A DNA stretch of 64,000 bases from SIAF01 sp046152955 (GTDB taxonomy: Bacteria > Planctomycetota > Planctomycetia > Planctomycetales > Planctomycetaceae), in contig JBJXGA010000270.1 in the NCBI GenBank assembly GCA_046152955.1, positions 1 through 64,000 on the forward strand. Reading direction: 5' to 3'. The notes under the pieces are model-generated. The model was given only the letters and a program-made list of their open reading frames with translations, did no database searches and had not been told where the DNA came from. Shown in pieces: positions 44,872 through 53,914 of the stretch. How positions within the stretch are numbered: position 1 is the first letter of the stretch; every line of letters starts with the position of its first letter. The position numbers and the translations under genes were made by a program.

Positions 44872-46638
44872 GTGGCGGAACGTCCCATAATTCTGGTTTG
44901 TGGCGGGGATGTCGAACAGGCCCGTCGGCTCGCGGGAGAATCGTCCGAGGGATTTTCACCAGTCCACGCGGCGTCGATGGAGCAGGCGCTGGCGCTGTTG
45001 CGCCAACAGGAATTTGACGGCGTGTGCCTCCTGGATCGCCGCACGGCCCACTTGAGCGAAGCGGTGCTGCTGCCGCATGCCGGGGGGATTCTGTCGCAGC
45101 TTCCCGACGGATTGGCGATTCTCGACGGTCGCCTGAAAGTCCTGTGGGCCAATCGGCGATTTGAAGAATTGAGCGGCCGCAGCGAGTGCCCAATCGATCG
45201 CGACTTCTTCGAGGCCTTCGTCAACTCGGAAATTCTCGGCCCGGAACTCAGTCCGCTGCACACGGCGCTGGGAACCGGCGCCTGCGCAAAAACGACGCTC
45301 CGCCTGGGTGAGAAAACCTATTACCAGTTGCAGGCAATGCCGGTGGTCCCCACGGGCCCGGGATTGTCGTGTTATCTCGTGGTGACGGTACGGGACATTT
45401 CCGCCGAGACACTGCAACAGCAGAAGCTCAACGCGATCTACCAGGCCGGACTCGAGCTGGGGGATTTGACGCCGCAGGAACTGCTCGAAATGAGCGTCAG
45501 CGATCGGGTCGAATTGCTTAAGTCGCGGATCGTCCTGTATACGAAAGACCTGCTCGAATTCGAGACGGTGGAAATTCGTCTGCTGGATCGGGCCACGCAG
45601 AAGCTGGAACCTTTGCTGACGGTCGGAATGGTGCCCGAAGCGGAAAATCGCGAGTTGTACGCCCGCCCGCAGGGGAACGGCGTGACCGGTTTCGTGGCAG
45701 CCACCGGCAAGAGCTACCTCTGCGAGGACACCACGACCGACCCACTCTATCTGGTCGGCGCCGCCGGAGCCCGCAGTTCCCTCACCGTTCCCTTGATTCT
45801 GCACGACGAGATTCTGGGAACGTTCAACGTGGAAAGCCCGAACGCCGGCGCGTTTGACGAGAACGACCTGCAGTTCCTGGAGCTGTTCTGCCGCGAGGTG
45901 GCGGTGGCGCTCAACACCCTGGAACTGCTCGTCACCGAGAAGATGACGACCGCCACCGCCAGCACGGAAACGATCCTGCGAAAAGTTGCCGAGCCGGTGG
46001 ATGAAGTGCTCAACGACGCCGCCTGGATTCTCGAACGCTACATTGGCCACGATCCCAGCGTGGCGCAGCGCCTGCAGGATATCCTCCAGCACACGCGTCA
46101 GATCAAGCAGTTGATCCACAAAGCGGGAGAGGAAATCGCTCCCAAAGGGGGACACTCCCCCGTGCCGCAGCGTTCGCAGCGCGCCAAGCTCCGCTGCAAG
46201 CGCGTTCTCGTCGCCGACGACGACGAAACGGTCCGGAGCGCCGCCCGCGAACTCCTCGGGAGGCACGGTTGCGACGTCGAGACGGCCCACAACGGCGAAG
46301 AAGCGATGCTCATGAATCGAAACTTCCAGTACGACGCCGTACTGGTCGATATTCGCTTGCCCGACATGACCGGTTACGACTGCTTCTGCGGAATGCGCGA
46401 GGGGCAAAAAGACCTGCCGGTGATCCTGATGACCGGCTTCGGCTACGACCCCACCCATTCCATCGTCAAGGCCCGGCAGCAGGGGCTGAAGGCGGTGTTG
46501 TACAAACCGTTTCGCGTCGAACAGTTGCTCGACGAAGTCGAAAAAGCGGTCAACCATCACGGCGCCGTGATCGTCAACCAGGGAGAAGCCGCCGGCACCA
46601 CCGCCGCCGCCCCCGCACCGCACTCGACGGCGACTTGA
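44872..46638 (+). CDS. GAF/PAS protein with C-terminal response-regulator receiver
   Basis: A 588-residue signalling protein. Residues 1-70 resemble a degenerate receiver. A PAS-like domain follows (about 75-185; LPDGLAILDGRLKVLWANRRFEELSG), then a helix, then a GAF domain (about 225-350; VTGFVAATGKSYLCEDTTTDP ... LTVPLILHDEILGTFNVES). A helical linker leads to a full receiver (about 443-565) with DDDE, the phospho-acceptor Asp in VLVDIRLPDMTGYD, MTG and the conserved Lys in YKPF. No histidine kinase or output domain is present. Start GTG at 44872. It probably relays signals to a separate kinase or effector. Confidence 0.8.
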   Translation: MAERPIILVCGGDVEQARRLAGESSEGFSPVHAASMEQALALLRQQEFDGVCLLDRRTAHLSEAVLLPHAGGILSQLPDGLAILDGRLKVLWANRRFEELSGRSECPIDRDFFEAFVNSEILGPELSPLHTALGTGACAKTTLRLGEKTYYQLQAMPVVPTGPGLSCYLVVTVRDISAETLQQQKLNAIYQAGLELGDLTPQELLEMSVSDRVELLKSRIVLYTKDLLEFETVEIRLLDRATQKLEPLLTVGMVPEAENRELYARPQGNGVTGFVAATGKSYLCEDTTTDPLYLVGAAGARSSLTVPLILHDEILGTFNVESPNAGAFDENDLQFLELFCREVAVALNTLELLVTEKMTTATASTETILRKVAEPVDEVLNDAAWILERYIGHDPSVAQRLQDILQHTRQIKQLIHKAGEEIAPKGGHSPVPQRSQRAKLRCKRVLVADDDETVRSAARELLGRHGCDVETAHNGEEAMLMNRNFQYDAVLVDIRLPDMTGYDCFCGMREGQKDLPVILMTGFGYDPTHSIVKARQQGLKAVLYKPFRVEQLLDEVEKAVNHHGAVIVNQGEAAGTTAAAPAPHSTAT

Positions 46639-46642
46639 GGCG

Positions 46643-46665
46643 GGCGGATTTCGAAGAAATCCGCC
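46643..46665. repeat. Palindrome after the GAF/receiver gene
   Basis: The arms GGCGGATTTC (46643-46652) and GAAATCCGCC (46656-46665) pair perfectly around a three-base loop, starting five bases after the stop codon at 46638. The core GGATTTC...GAAATCC is shared with the two palindromes that follow, so it may be a divergent family member. It could also help end transcription, but no T-run follows. Confidence 0.6.
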
Positions 46666-46674
46666 TCCATGTTG

Positions 46675-46695
46675 CTGGATTTTTCAGAAATCCAG
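46675..46695. repeat. Palindromic intergenic repeat, copy 2
   Basis: The arms CTGGATTTTT and AGAAATCCAG are separated by one base. It is one of the dispersed copies, with 28299-28319 and 46865-46887. A fourth, partial relative (GCGGATTTCTGAGAATTCC) lies at 46836-46854. Confidence 0.65.
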
Positions 46696-46864
46696 GGACC
46701 CTGGACGTCAACGACACAAGCGCACTCTGCGCCAAATCGCCGCTTCGTATGCGCACTTCGTCGCGCCAACGCAGGCCGCGCTTGTCCTTGCCGCGACGCG
46801 CAGGGGTTGCGGCTGTCGACAACGCCCAGCCTATTGCGGATTTCTGAGAATTCCCCCTACACTA

Positions 46865-46887
46865 GCTGGATTTCTCAGAAATCCAGC
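46865..46887. repeat. Palindromic intergenic repeat, copy 3
   Basis: The most perfect copy, with arms GCTGGATTTCT and AGAAATCCAGC around a single C. The whole 314-base interval 46639-46952 is taken up by such palindromes and short non-coding sequence between the convergent genes at 44872-46638 and 46953-47366. Confidence 0.7.
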
Positions 46888-46952
46888 AAGTTGGCGGCTG
46901 GCCAACAAACCGCCACTCCCGAATTACGGAACTCGCCCACTGACAGCAGCCG

Positions 46953-47366
46953 TTACTGAGCCTGTGCGCGAGACGCAGGCTCCAACCCCACGTCAGTCAG
47001 CCGAACCTCGGCTGGATCGGGCAGTCTGAGGACTGGCGTGAAGTTGACCTTCCACAAATCAAGCTCGTAGAGGCGTTTTTGTTGATCAAGGTTCAGAGCG
47101 ACCGAAACCGGAACACCGTCCGCATCGATGTACACACCCAATGCAACCTGCTCCCCGAACCGTCGCGCCACATTCTCGAAGCCTTTCGGAATCAGCACCA
47201 AACTCCCCATTCCACCGTCCGCCATCTCAGTGACCAGCATGTCGTCAAGCGAATCAATCAGATGCCGGGCCAAGGGCGTGGATTCCAGCAGGCAGGCGAT
47301 GAGCGCCCGTTCTCGATCGGTGATGCGACGATGCGCACTCACAAAGAGGTTCTTTTCCTGGCTCAT
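46953..47366 (-). CDS. Small protein of DUF6984-like type, last gene of the TIR/STAND operon
   Basis: A 137-residue protein. It starts with RRITDRERALIACLLESTPLARHLIDSL, has MADGGMGSLVLIP in the middle, and then VPVSVALNLDQQKRLYELDLWKVNFTPVLRLP. This pattern (helical N-terminus, DGGMGS, then an ELDxWKVDFxP strand) matches what I remember of DUF6984, a small family often found near immunity-type genes. The name is tentative. The ATG (47364-47366) overlaps the stop of the upstream small gene in ATGA fashion, so it is translationally coupled to the operon headed by the FxsC-like gene. Confidence 0.65.
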   Translation of the reverse strand: MSQEKNLFVSAHRRITDRERALIACLLESTPLARHLIDSLDDMLVTEMADGGMGSLVLIPKGFENVARRFGEQVALGVYIDADGVPVSVALNLDQQKRLYELDLWKVNFTPVLRLPDPAEVRLTDVGLEPASRAQAQ

Positions 47367-47574
47367 TCAGTCACCGGGAAGTATCTTCTTGGGTTTTGGT
47401 CCTGCACATTGACGAATCGTTCCTTGATTCGGTCGATAACGGCAGGGATCTTGGAAACCAAGTCTCGGATGCATTCCAGGATTTCGAGCACGTCGAACGA
47501 CAGCCCCCCACGGTGACCCAGGTCATGAATCGAAACAATTTGGATCGGCTCAATCCGCTCGTTTTTTCGATCAT
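47363..47574 (-). pseudogene. Small gene readable only with a -1 shift at an A6 run
   Basis: The gene begins with ATG at 47572-47574, 26 bases after the large ATPase gene, with a GGCGGGGG run upstream. After four codons (MIEK) it meets GAAAAAAC on the coding strand. The zero frame then degenerates. Slipping back one base gives a coherent 70-residue protein: NERIEPIQIVSIHDLGH..., then FDVLEILECIRDLVSK, ending VPVTE-like (RRYFPVTE). Its stop at 47363-47365 overlaps the next start by ATGA, which supports the shifted frame as the real one. It could be a programmed or transcriptional slip on A6, a sequencing deletion, or a young pseudogene. Function unknown. Confidence 0.55.
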
Positions 47575-47600
47575 GATTACCCCCGCCTTCAGGCTTCCCG

Positions 47601-50600
47601 CTATTTCTGCGAATCCTTCTGCTCCCGCGGCGGCAAATCGTATTTCGCCCGTTCCTGGCTGGTCAGCTCGCGACCGGTCACTCGAACCACCAGATCGAGC
47701 AGGTCGGGCAGTTCCAGCGGGATCAGATGAACCCGATCGCGGGCGGCGATCAGCCAGCGGCCATTGGCGCTGATTCCCACTTTCCGAACGGCGCCTGCGG
47801 GACGCGTGGGACTGAGCGTCGCAGAATCTGAATCGATTTCCGACAGGTTCCAAATTACCAGATCCCCCTCATCGTCGGCCGAGACGAGCCGCGGAGCGGC
47901 GCCGCCCCCTTCCAAAGCGGCCGCCGACAATTCGCCACCGGGGTGCTGCACTTGATAGCCACCGGTCTTCGATTCGATTCCATCAGTGCCGAACGGGACC
48001 AACTGCAAGTGTCCGGCGTGAGAGCCGGCCAGAAGCCAACGACCGTCGCGGCTGGATTCCAGGATCGAGACGGGAGCGGGATGCTCGGCTACCGTCCGCC
48101 AAGACTCGGAGGGATTGGGAGAGGAGAGATCCCAGAGGATCACGCGGCGATCATCACCCGCCGTCACCAGGAACCGGCTGTCGCTGCGAAATTGAATGGC
48201 CGCCGCGACCCCCTCGTGGCGGCGCAGCACGAGCGGCCGCAGCGCGAGTTTCTCCTCGCCGGAGAAATCGAACAGCAGCACCGCGCCATCGGCGCGGGCC
48301 GCAGCCAGCCACCGCTCATCCGGGCTGAGCCGCACCCTAACAATTCGCTGTTCCTGCAGTCGGCTGGTCGGAGGTTGATTGGAACCCTTGGCTGGCAATT
48401 TCCAGAGTTGCAACACGTTCTCGCGAACTGTGGAGCCGGCCGGCGGTTCCTTCCCGCGCAATGGGGGGGGAGCAGCCGCCAGAGCCAGGTGCTGGGGAGT
48501 GCGGTCAGGAGACCAGCGCGTCAATTGGACCGCACTTCCAGCGGCGCGTCGCACACTGTTCCGGGGAGGATTCTGGCGGGCGGCCTCCTTTCGTGGCGCC
48601 TCGTCAGCATCCTTCGCATCCTCGGTCGCGTCAGCCGCAACCGCGGCGGGATGCAGCGTCACCAGCCACCTCCCGTTCCCGGTACTCAGAAATCGATCGG
48701 TCGGGGGGAGAGGTTCAGTCGGGGGAATCAGGAAGGCGCCGCGGAGCGTGGTCGTCGCCCCCTTGGGAGAAATCTGCCAGGCGATGCCGCGTCGTTCCTG
48801 GGGGACTGTCGAATGGGAAAACAGCGCGGACAATGAATCTTCTCCGGGAGCGAGCGTCAGTGCCAGAATCTGCGCGTCGTCGGAGAAGCCTCCGTGCGCG
48901 GAGTCGGGGAGTGGAATCTCCTGCGGCTGTTTGGCCGGCTGCGGTTCCTCGAGATTCCATAGTCGCAACGGCCCACCCACCTGCCCGGTGGCGACCAGCC
49001 GTCCAGCGCTCCCCAGAGCGAACGGCTGTACCGATCGATCGACCGGCGCGTTCTGTTCGACTATCCGTCCGGCGTCCAGGGGGGTGAGGGCGGCTTCTCC
49101 CAGCGCTTCCCGAAGGAGTTTCTCCATGTCCCACGTCGAGCTTCCCGGCGGCACCAACAGGGCGGCTTCGCGCGCGAGCAACAACCCGAGCGTTCGGTCG
49201 GGAGAGGAGACTTCCTGTCCCTTCGCTGAAGTGAGGAGATTCTGCGCCCGGCCCCAGGTCCGAATGGCCTTCACCGTGTTCAGGCTTTGGCTGGCGGCAG
49301 ACCGCTCCTTCTGAAGCTCAATCAGCCGATCCTTGGCCTCCCCCTTTGCCTGAAGGAGCTGTTGTGACAATTTCGCCTGTTCCTGATCATGCTCGTTGGT
49401 TTTTTCATTGAACTTGTTGTCCAGGTCCAACTTTTCCTGTTCGAGTCGTTCGACTTTGTCTGTCAATTCGGTCATCTCAACCGACTCATTCCTCCGCGTC
49501 ATGTATTGTCCGGCGACAACTCCCGTCATCACCAGCAAAATGACCGAATAGATCGCGGCCATCCAGCGCCATTGCTTTCGCACCGAAGCGAATCGGCGGC
49601 TGTTCGCCAGATAGTCCAATTCCGAAGCGTTGAGCCAGCCGGGATGTTCTTCGGCCCAGGCGTGCGCCTGGGCCACCGCTTCGGGCTGGATGATCCCCTC
49701 TCCATCCTGAAACCCTGGCGCGCCGATCATTTCCAGGAATCGACGCTGACTTTCGATCACGCGACTCGCCCACGTCATTCCCTCACGCTCGCGTGACAAT
49801 CGCCGCTCCCACGCCTGGGCCCCCTTGGCCAGCGACTGCCGAATTCGGACATCGCCAGGACTCTGCCTGGACCAGGCCTCCAGTCGCCTCCAGCAGTGCC
49901 AGCGGTTGACCGACAGCGAGACGGACACCGGCTTCGCTCCCGACGCTGAGACCTGTACCAACTCCACCGCGGCCAGTTGGCGCGCCAGCCGCTCGGCCGA
50001 CTCTTCGGAGAGTTGGTCCGTGACGAATTCCGAGATCGGAACCGCGTCGCGTGGAAAGACGCGGTCCTTTTCGATTTGCAAGCAGCGGAGCAGGAACACT
50101 TGCGTCAACCGCTGGTCGTCGGCGGGGAGCGACTGGTAGAGCTCTTCTGCCCGTTCTCCGATAAGCGCGTCCGCCCCTCCGAGGGACAAGTAGGCCCCCA
50201 ACGTCAAGCGGTTGTCCTGACGCTCGGTCCAGAGCCTCTGCAATGCCAATTGAAGCAGCGAGAGGTTGAGCAATCCTGCGTTGCAGTCGGCCAAGAGCCG
50301 CTCGACGAGCTGCGGCTCGACCTGAAAATTGCCGCGCTCGGCCGGTTTCACAATGGCGTCGCGCATCGCCTCGGAGCTCGGACTTTGCAGCAGGAATTGG
50401 TTTCGCTCCTGCAAGCGTTCCCATTCCGGATCGAGTGCGATCACATCGGCCAGGACATCGGAACGCACTCCAAGCAACCAGGCCGTTTCGCGCGGAGCTT
50501 CACGAATGGCGCACCGGATGTTCTCAAGAAACGCCCGGCGCGCGTCCGGATCGCGGCACTGCGTGAACAATTCCTCCAGCCCATCCAAGACGAATAGCAG

Positions 50601-52661
50601 CCTGCGCGCATCGGTCTGATTGGCACCCAGCGCCAACCGCAATGCCAACTGCAGCCCCGACTTGTCCTTGAGCATCGAGTCGACGAGCTCGCGTGAGACC
50701 GACAGGCTTGAGGAGAATTCGGGAAGGGCCGCCAGCGCCACCGCCAGGTTTCCCAGCGGGTCGGCGCCGATCGGACAAGTCACCACCCCCCAGCGGGCGC
50801 TCCCTTCCACTTCTCCGCGGCGCAGGGTCGGAAGCAATCCCGCCCGCAGGAACGACGACTTCCCAATTCCGGCCGGGCCGGTCACCGCAATCAAGGGGGC
50901 GAGCGCCGAACTGCTCGACGACGATGCGCGATTCGCCTGGGCCACCTGCTGACGCAGGTTCTCCAGTGCCGCGGCAATCTCCGGTTCGCGTCCAAAAAAG
51001 TTCGCGGCCTGCGCTTCGGTGAACGCTTCCAATCCCCGGTAGGGGCATTCGGCGTCCGTGGCCACGGGGCGCGGCGCATCCCCCACCAGCAACTGGATCA
51101 GTTGGTCCAGCGGCTCCCCGGATGTCACCGATTCGCGCAAATCGAGCCAGCGGATTGACACCAATTCCGGGGGCACCGCTGCCGAAGTGGCACCCGGCAA
51201 CAACACAGGGATGACCCGAAATGTCCCCCCTGTGTCGGCTGATTTGCGACGCAACAGAGCCTGGACTTCGTCCTTCTGAGCTTTTCCCAACCCATTCGCG
51301 CCGATGCAAATTATGCAAGCTGCCGCTCGTTGCATCCCCTCTTCCATCTTCTGCAGCCAGTCGTCCCCCGGAGCGATGCTCCATTCGCTGAACCACAGCC
51401 GGATTCCCGCGGATTTTAGGCGCGTTGCCAGTTCCAAAACTTGAGCCTTGTAGAAGGCGTTGAAGGAAAGGTAGGCATCGTAGCGGGGGGTCGGTCCAAT
51501 GGCCGTTGGAAGCAGCTCGCCGGGCAATTTGCGGTTGCTGGCGTACTTCACCAAGACATCGCGCCGCTCCTTATCGGTCGGCGGAATCAGTTGCGTCACA
51601 GGTGGAAGGTGGTCGCCGTCGGTGAGATACGCCGTGAGCCGCTCCATCGCGGCCAGGACCGACCCTTCTTCATGCGGCGTATCGCCAAACGGCGCCAGCA
51701 GCTCTTCGTAGGCGTAAAACGGATCGTAGGGAACCTGCACTCCTCCCCAATACACCTCGCGCTGCGTCTCGGGAATATGCTTGAGAAAGCTATTGAACTC
51801 GGTGCGGGCCAGCGCTTTGCGGATCTTGAGTTTGTCCTTTTCGGCAAACTCCACTCGCGTGAACACGGGGAAGACCCGTAGCGGAGCTTCATTGGTGCGC
51901 GGACGCGCGGCCCACTGCTGACAGACCGAGTCGCTCACCGCCGAAGCACCGGAGATACTCTGGTTGTTCGCCGTAAAACAGACCACCAGTTTGTCCGGAA
52001 GCTGGATTGTGCAAATTCCAGCCGTGTCGCTGATGCCGGTGCGACTGTCGATGAGGATGTACTCGTAAGCTCCCTTCAGACGACGGCGGACCGCTTCGAA
52101 GAACGCCGCCCCCCCCAGCCGTTCGTACAGATTGTCCCACCGGCATCCGGTGACGCGGCTGGAATAACCATCGTCCTGCCTCCCGGCTGGAACAAAATCG
52201 AGTCGCCCCCCTTTGGGAAACGGATAGTCAACGGCCACCGCATACCGCCGCAGGTCGGCCAGCCGCTCCAGTTTCTCCGGCGGGATTGGCGTTGGCGCGG
52301 CCGGGTTCATCGCGTTGTCTTCGCTCATCGATTCCAGGCCGGACAGAACGCTGGCGGGCGAAGGGGTCAGCGTTTCGTCCTCAAATTCCCGGACGAATTC
52401 GATCAGTCCCTCGGTTTGCCGCAGTTCCGGCTCCAAAAGAAAGGGTGCGAAATACCGATGCAGGCCGGGAGCTTCCAGATCCCAATCGATCGCCAGCACC
52501 TTGCGGCCATTGCTGGCCAGAATCCAGGCGATGTTGGCCAAAGCCATCGAACGTCCCGTCCCCCCCTTGTAGGAGTAGAACGTGATGATGCGTCCGGAGC
52601 CAGCACTGGAAGCCGCTGGCTCAGAGCTGGCCTGGATCGCAGCCGCATTGTCGCGCTCCAT
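47601..52661 (-). CDS. Multidomain KGGTGR ATPase - TIR - STAND NTPase - WD40-like protein
   Basis: A 1686-residue protein. Residues 25-350 are a ParA/MinD-like ATPase with the variant P-loop YKGGTGRS (31-38), DWDLEAPG and IDSRTG. Residues 393-510 are a TIR domain (YDAYLSFN, LWFSEWSIAPGDDW) with Glu465 at the position of the NADase catalytic Glu. Residues about 538-900 are a STAND-type NTPase (YRGLEAFTEAQAANFFGRE, Walker A GPAGIGKSS 595-603, Walker B LLFVLDGLEEL). Then come one membrane segment (1034-1053), a coiled coil (1060-1130) and WD40-like repeats to the end. The ATG at 52659-52661 follows the previous stop by two bases, with AAGGGA upstream. It is probably a ligand-sensing signalling or defence effector. 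Confidence 0.85.
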   Translation of the reverse strand: MERDNAAAIQASSEPAASSAGSGRIITFYSYKGGTGRSMALANIAWILASNGRKVLAIDWDLEAPGLHRYFAPFLLEPELRQTEGLIEFVREFEDETLTPSPASVLSGLESMSEDNAMNPAAPTPIPPEKLERLADLRRYAVAVDYPFPKGGRLDFVPAGRQDDGYSSRVTGCRWDNLYERLGGAAFFEAVRRRLKGAYEYILIDSRTGISDTAGICTIQLPDKLVVCFTANNQSISGASAVSDSVCQQWAARPRTNEAPLRVFPVFTRVEFAEKDKLKIRKALARTEFNSFLKHIPETQREVYWGGVQVPYDPFYAYEELLAPFGDTPHEEGSVLAAMERLTAYLTDGDHLPPVTQLIPPTDKERRDVLVKYASNRKLPGELLPTAIGPTPRYDAYLSFNAFYKAQVLELATRLKSAGIRLWFSEWSIAPGDDWLQKMEEGMQRAAACIICIGANGLGKAQKDEVQALLRRKSADTGGTFRVIPVLLPGATSAAVPPELVSIRWLDLRESVTSGEPLDQLIQLLVGDAPRPVATDAECPYRGLEAFTEAQAANFFGREPEIAAALENLRQQVAQANRASSSSSSALAPLIAVTGPAGIGKSSFLRAGLLPTLRRGEVEGSARWGVVTCPIGADPLGNLAVALAALPEFSSSLSVSRELVDSMLKDKSGLQLALRLALGANQTDARRLLFVLDGLEELFTQCRDPDARRAFLENIRCAIREAPRETAWLLGVRSDVLADVIALDPEWERLQERNQFLLQSPSSEAMRDAIVKPAERGNFQVEPQLVERLLADCNAGLLNLSLLQLALQRLWTERQDNRLTLGAYLSLGGADALIGERAEELYQSLPADDQRLTQVFLLRCLQIEKDRVFPRDAVPISEFVTDQLSEESAERLARQLAAVELVQVSASGAKPVSVSLSVNRWHCWRRLEAWSRQSPGDVRIRQSLAKGAQAWERRLSREREGMTWASRVIESQRRFLEMIGAPGFQDGEGIIQPEAVAQAHAWAEEHPGWLNASELDYLANSRRFASVRKQWRWMAAIYSVILLVMTGVVAGQYMTRRNESVEMTELTDKVERLEQEKLDLDNKFNEKTNEHDQEQAKLSQQLLQAKGEAKDRLIELQKERSAASQSLNTVKAIRTWGRAQNLLTSAKGQEVSSPDRTLGLLLAREAALLVPPGSSTWDMEKLLREALGEAALTPLDAGRIVEQNAPVDRSVQPFALGSAGRLVATGQVGGPLRLWNLEEPQPAKQPQEIPLPDSAHGGFSDDAQILALTLAPGEDSLSALFSHSTVPQERRGIAWQISPKGATTTLRGAFLIPPTEPLPPTDRFLSTGNGRWLVTLHPAAVAADATEDAKDADEAPRKEAARQNPPRNSVRRAAGSAVQLTRWSPDRTPQHLALAAAPPPLRGKEPPAGSTVRENVLQLWKLPAKGSNQPPTSRLQEQRIVRVRLSPDERWLAAARADGAVLLFDFSGEEKLALRPLVLRRHEGVAAAIQFRSDSRFLVTAGDDRRVILWDLSSPNPSESWRTVAEHPAPVSILESSRDGRWLLAGSHAGHLQLVPFGTDGIESKTGGYQVQHPGGELSAAALEGGGAAPRLVSADDEGDLVIWNLSEIDSDSATLSPTRPAGAVRKVGISANGRWLIAARDRVHLIPLELPDLLDLVVRVTGRELTSQERAKYDLPPREQKDSQK

Positions 52662-52663
52662 GT

Positions 52664-53914
52664 CTATCCCTTGGATCCGGAGACTTTGGGAAGCGCCGTG
52701 GCCCCCCCAGTGGCGAGCGGGTGTTGCCGCACGGGAAGGTATTTGAGAATCCGGCTGCGGCAATCCTCCAGCGCCGCGGCCAGTTCCTGTTTCAAATGGC
52801 CGGGGGTGGTGATGCCCAGACGAATCCGCGGGGCGACCTGTCGTGAAAACGTGCGATCGATCAAGTCTCTCAGCTCCGCGGCGCGCGCCTGAGTTTGGGG
52901 GTCGGCGTCGTTCCAGGGGACAACCAGTGCCGTGTTCCGATATTGTCGTGTGTCGTATTCCTCCAGCACCTTTTGATAATCGTCGAGCATCAGCGTCCAG
53001 GCATCGACGAGCAGGACCACGATTTCGCAGAGTTTTTCGGCGTCCCGGATGCGCTCCGGCAGGTTGGCCTCAAAGGCCAAAGGGGAGGTGTAGAATTTGC
53101 CACCGGCCGCTTCCAGGGCCACATCGCGAACCGAGTCGGGAAGAGGAAAATAGGGCTGCCAGTCATCTTCGGAACTGTCGCCATAGGGATCGGTCGGACG
53201 ATTGACCTTGGCCTCCTCAAACTCCTTCTTTTTTGCCGCCACAAACACGAAATGGGCGGAGCGGGGCCCTTTGGACGCGCCGGCCACCGGTCGGGGAGGA
53301 ACGGCGGCCGCCGGGGCTGTGGCCGGCGGCGGAGGGGGCTGAAAGGCGTTTTCCACCTCGTCAAACACTGGCAGCGGTGCATCCGGGAGCGGGTGGTTCA
53401 ACGCCGCGTCCGCGATTTTCTGCGCCAGTTTAGCGACTATTATGTCCAGCGCCATCTCGGGACGTCCAACGAGCATTCGCAATCCGTACTCCACGTAGTC
53501 CTTTCCATAATCATCGAGGCGATCCTGCAACGCCGCGACGCGCGCGGGGGTGGGAATCGTAGGCGAAACCCAGACGACGGGAAACACTCTGGGGGCCACG
53601 CTTAGGCCTGGATTTGCCGCCAACCGGTCATTGAAAAACTGCCACTCTTTGCCACACCAAGGGCTATCGAAACAGTTCGTAGAACAGAGAACCACCATCG
53701 TCTGGCAGGTGGCGAGTGCGGTCGCCAATTCCTCGGACCACTTCGCTCCATGTGGAATGGAATCTGCGTCGCGAAATCCCAGATGCCCGTCTTGGTTGAG
53801 AGGGAATTTCGAACGAGGCAGTCGAGCCTGAACTGCTTCATCGACGAGTTCGAAAAACTTCTTCAGGTAAGGACTGTTGTCCTGCCGAGAGTAGCTGAGG
53901 AAATAGGGATACAC
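52664..53914 (-). CDS. FxsC-like TIR-domain protein
   Basis: A 416-residue protein. The N-terminal TIR domain (residues 2-150) reads YPYFLSYSRQD, then FRDADSIPHGAKWSEEL, and CSTNCFDSPWCGKEW with Glu90 in the catalytic-like position. After a Pro-rich linker (about 195-215) the C-terminal domain (GPRSAHFVFVAAKKKEF ... YRNTALVVPWN) resembles the C-terminal part of FxsC, a protein of the FxSxx-COOH systems of actinomycetes. The GTG at 53912-53914 is chosen because it places the TIR strand at the N-terminus; ATG and TTG codons further upstream lack ribosome binding sites. It heads the operon with the KGGTGR ATPase gene. Confidence 0.75.
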   Translation of the reverse strand: MYPYFLSYSRQDNSPYLKKFFELVDEAVQARLPRSKFPLNQDGHLGFRDADSIPHGAKWSEELATALATCQTMVVLCSTNCFDSPWCGKEWQFFNDRLAANPGLSVAPRVFPVVWVSPTIPTPARVAALQDRLDDYGKDYVEYGLRMLVGRPEMALDIIVAKLAQKIADAALNHPLPDAPLPVFDEVENAFQPPPPPATAPAAAVPPRPVAGASKGPRSAHFVFVAAKKKEFEEAKVNRPTDPYGDSSEDDWQPYFPLPDSVRDVALEAAGGKFYTSPLAFEANLPERIRDAEKLCEIVVLLVDAWTLMLDDYQKVLEEYDTRQYRNTALVVPWNDADPQTQARAAELRDLIDRTFSRQVAPRIRLGITTPGHLKQELAAALEDCRSRILKYLPVRQHPLATGGATALPKVSGSKG

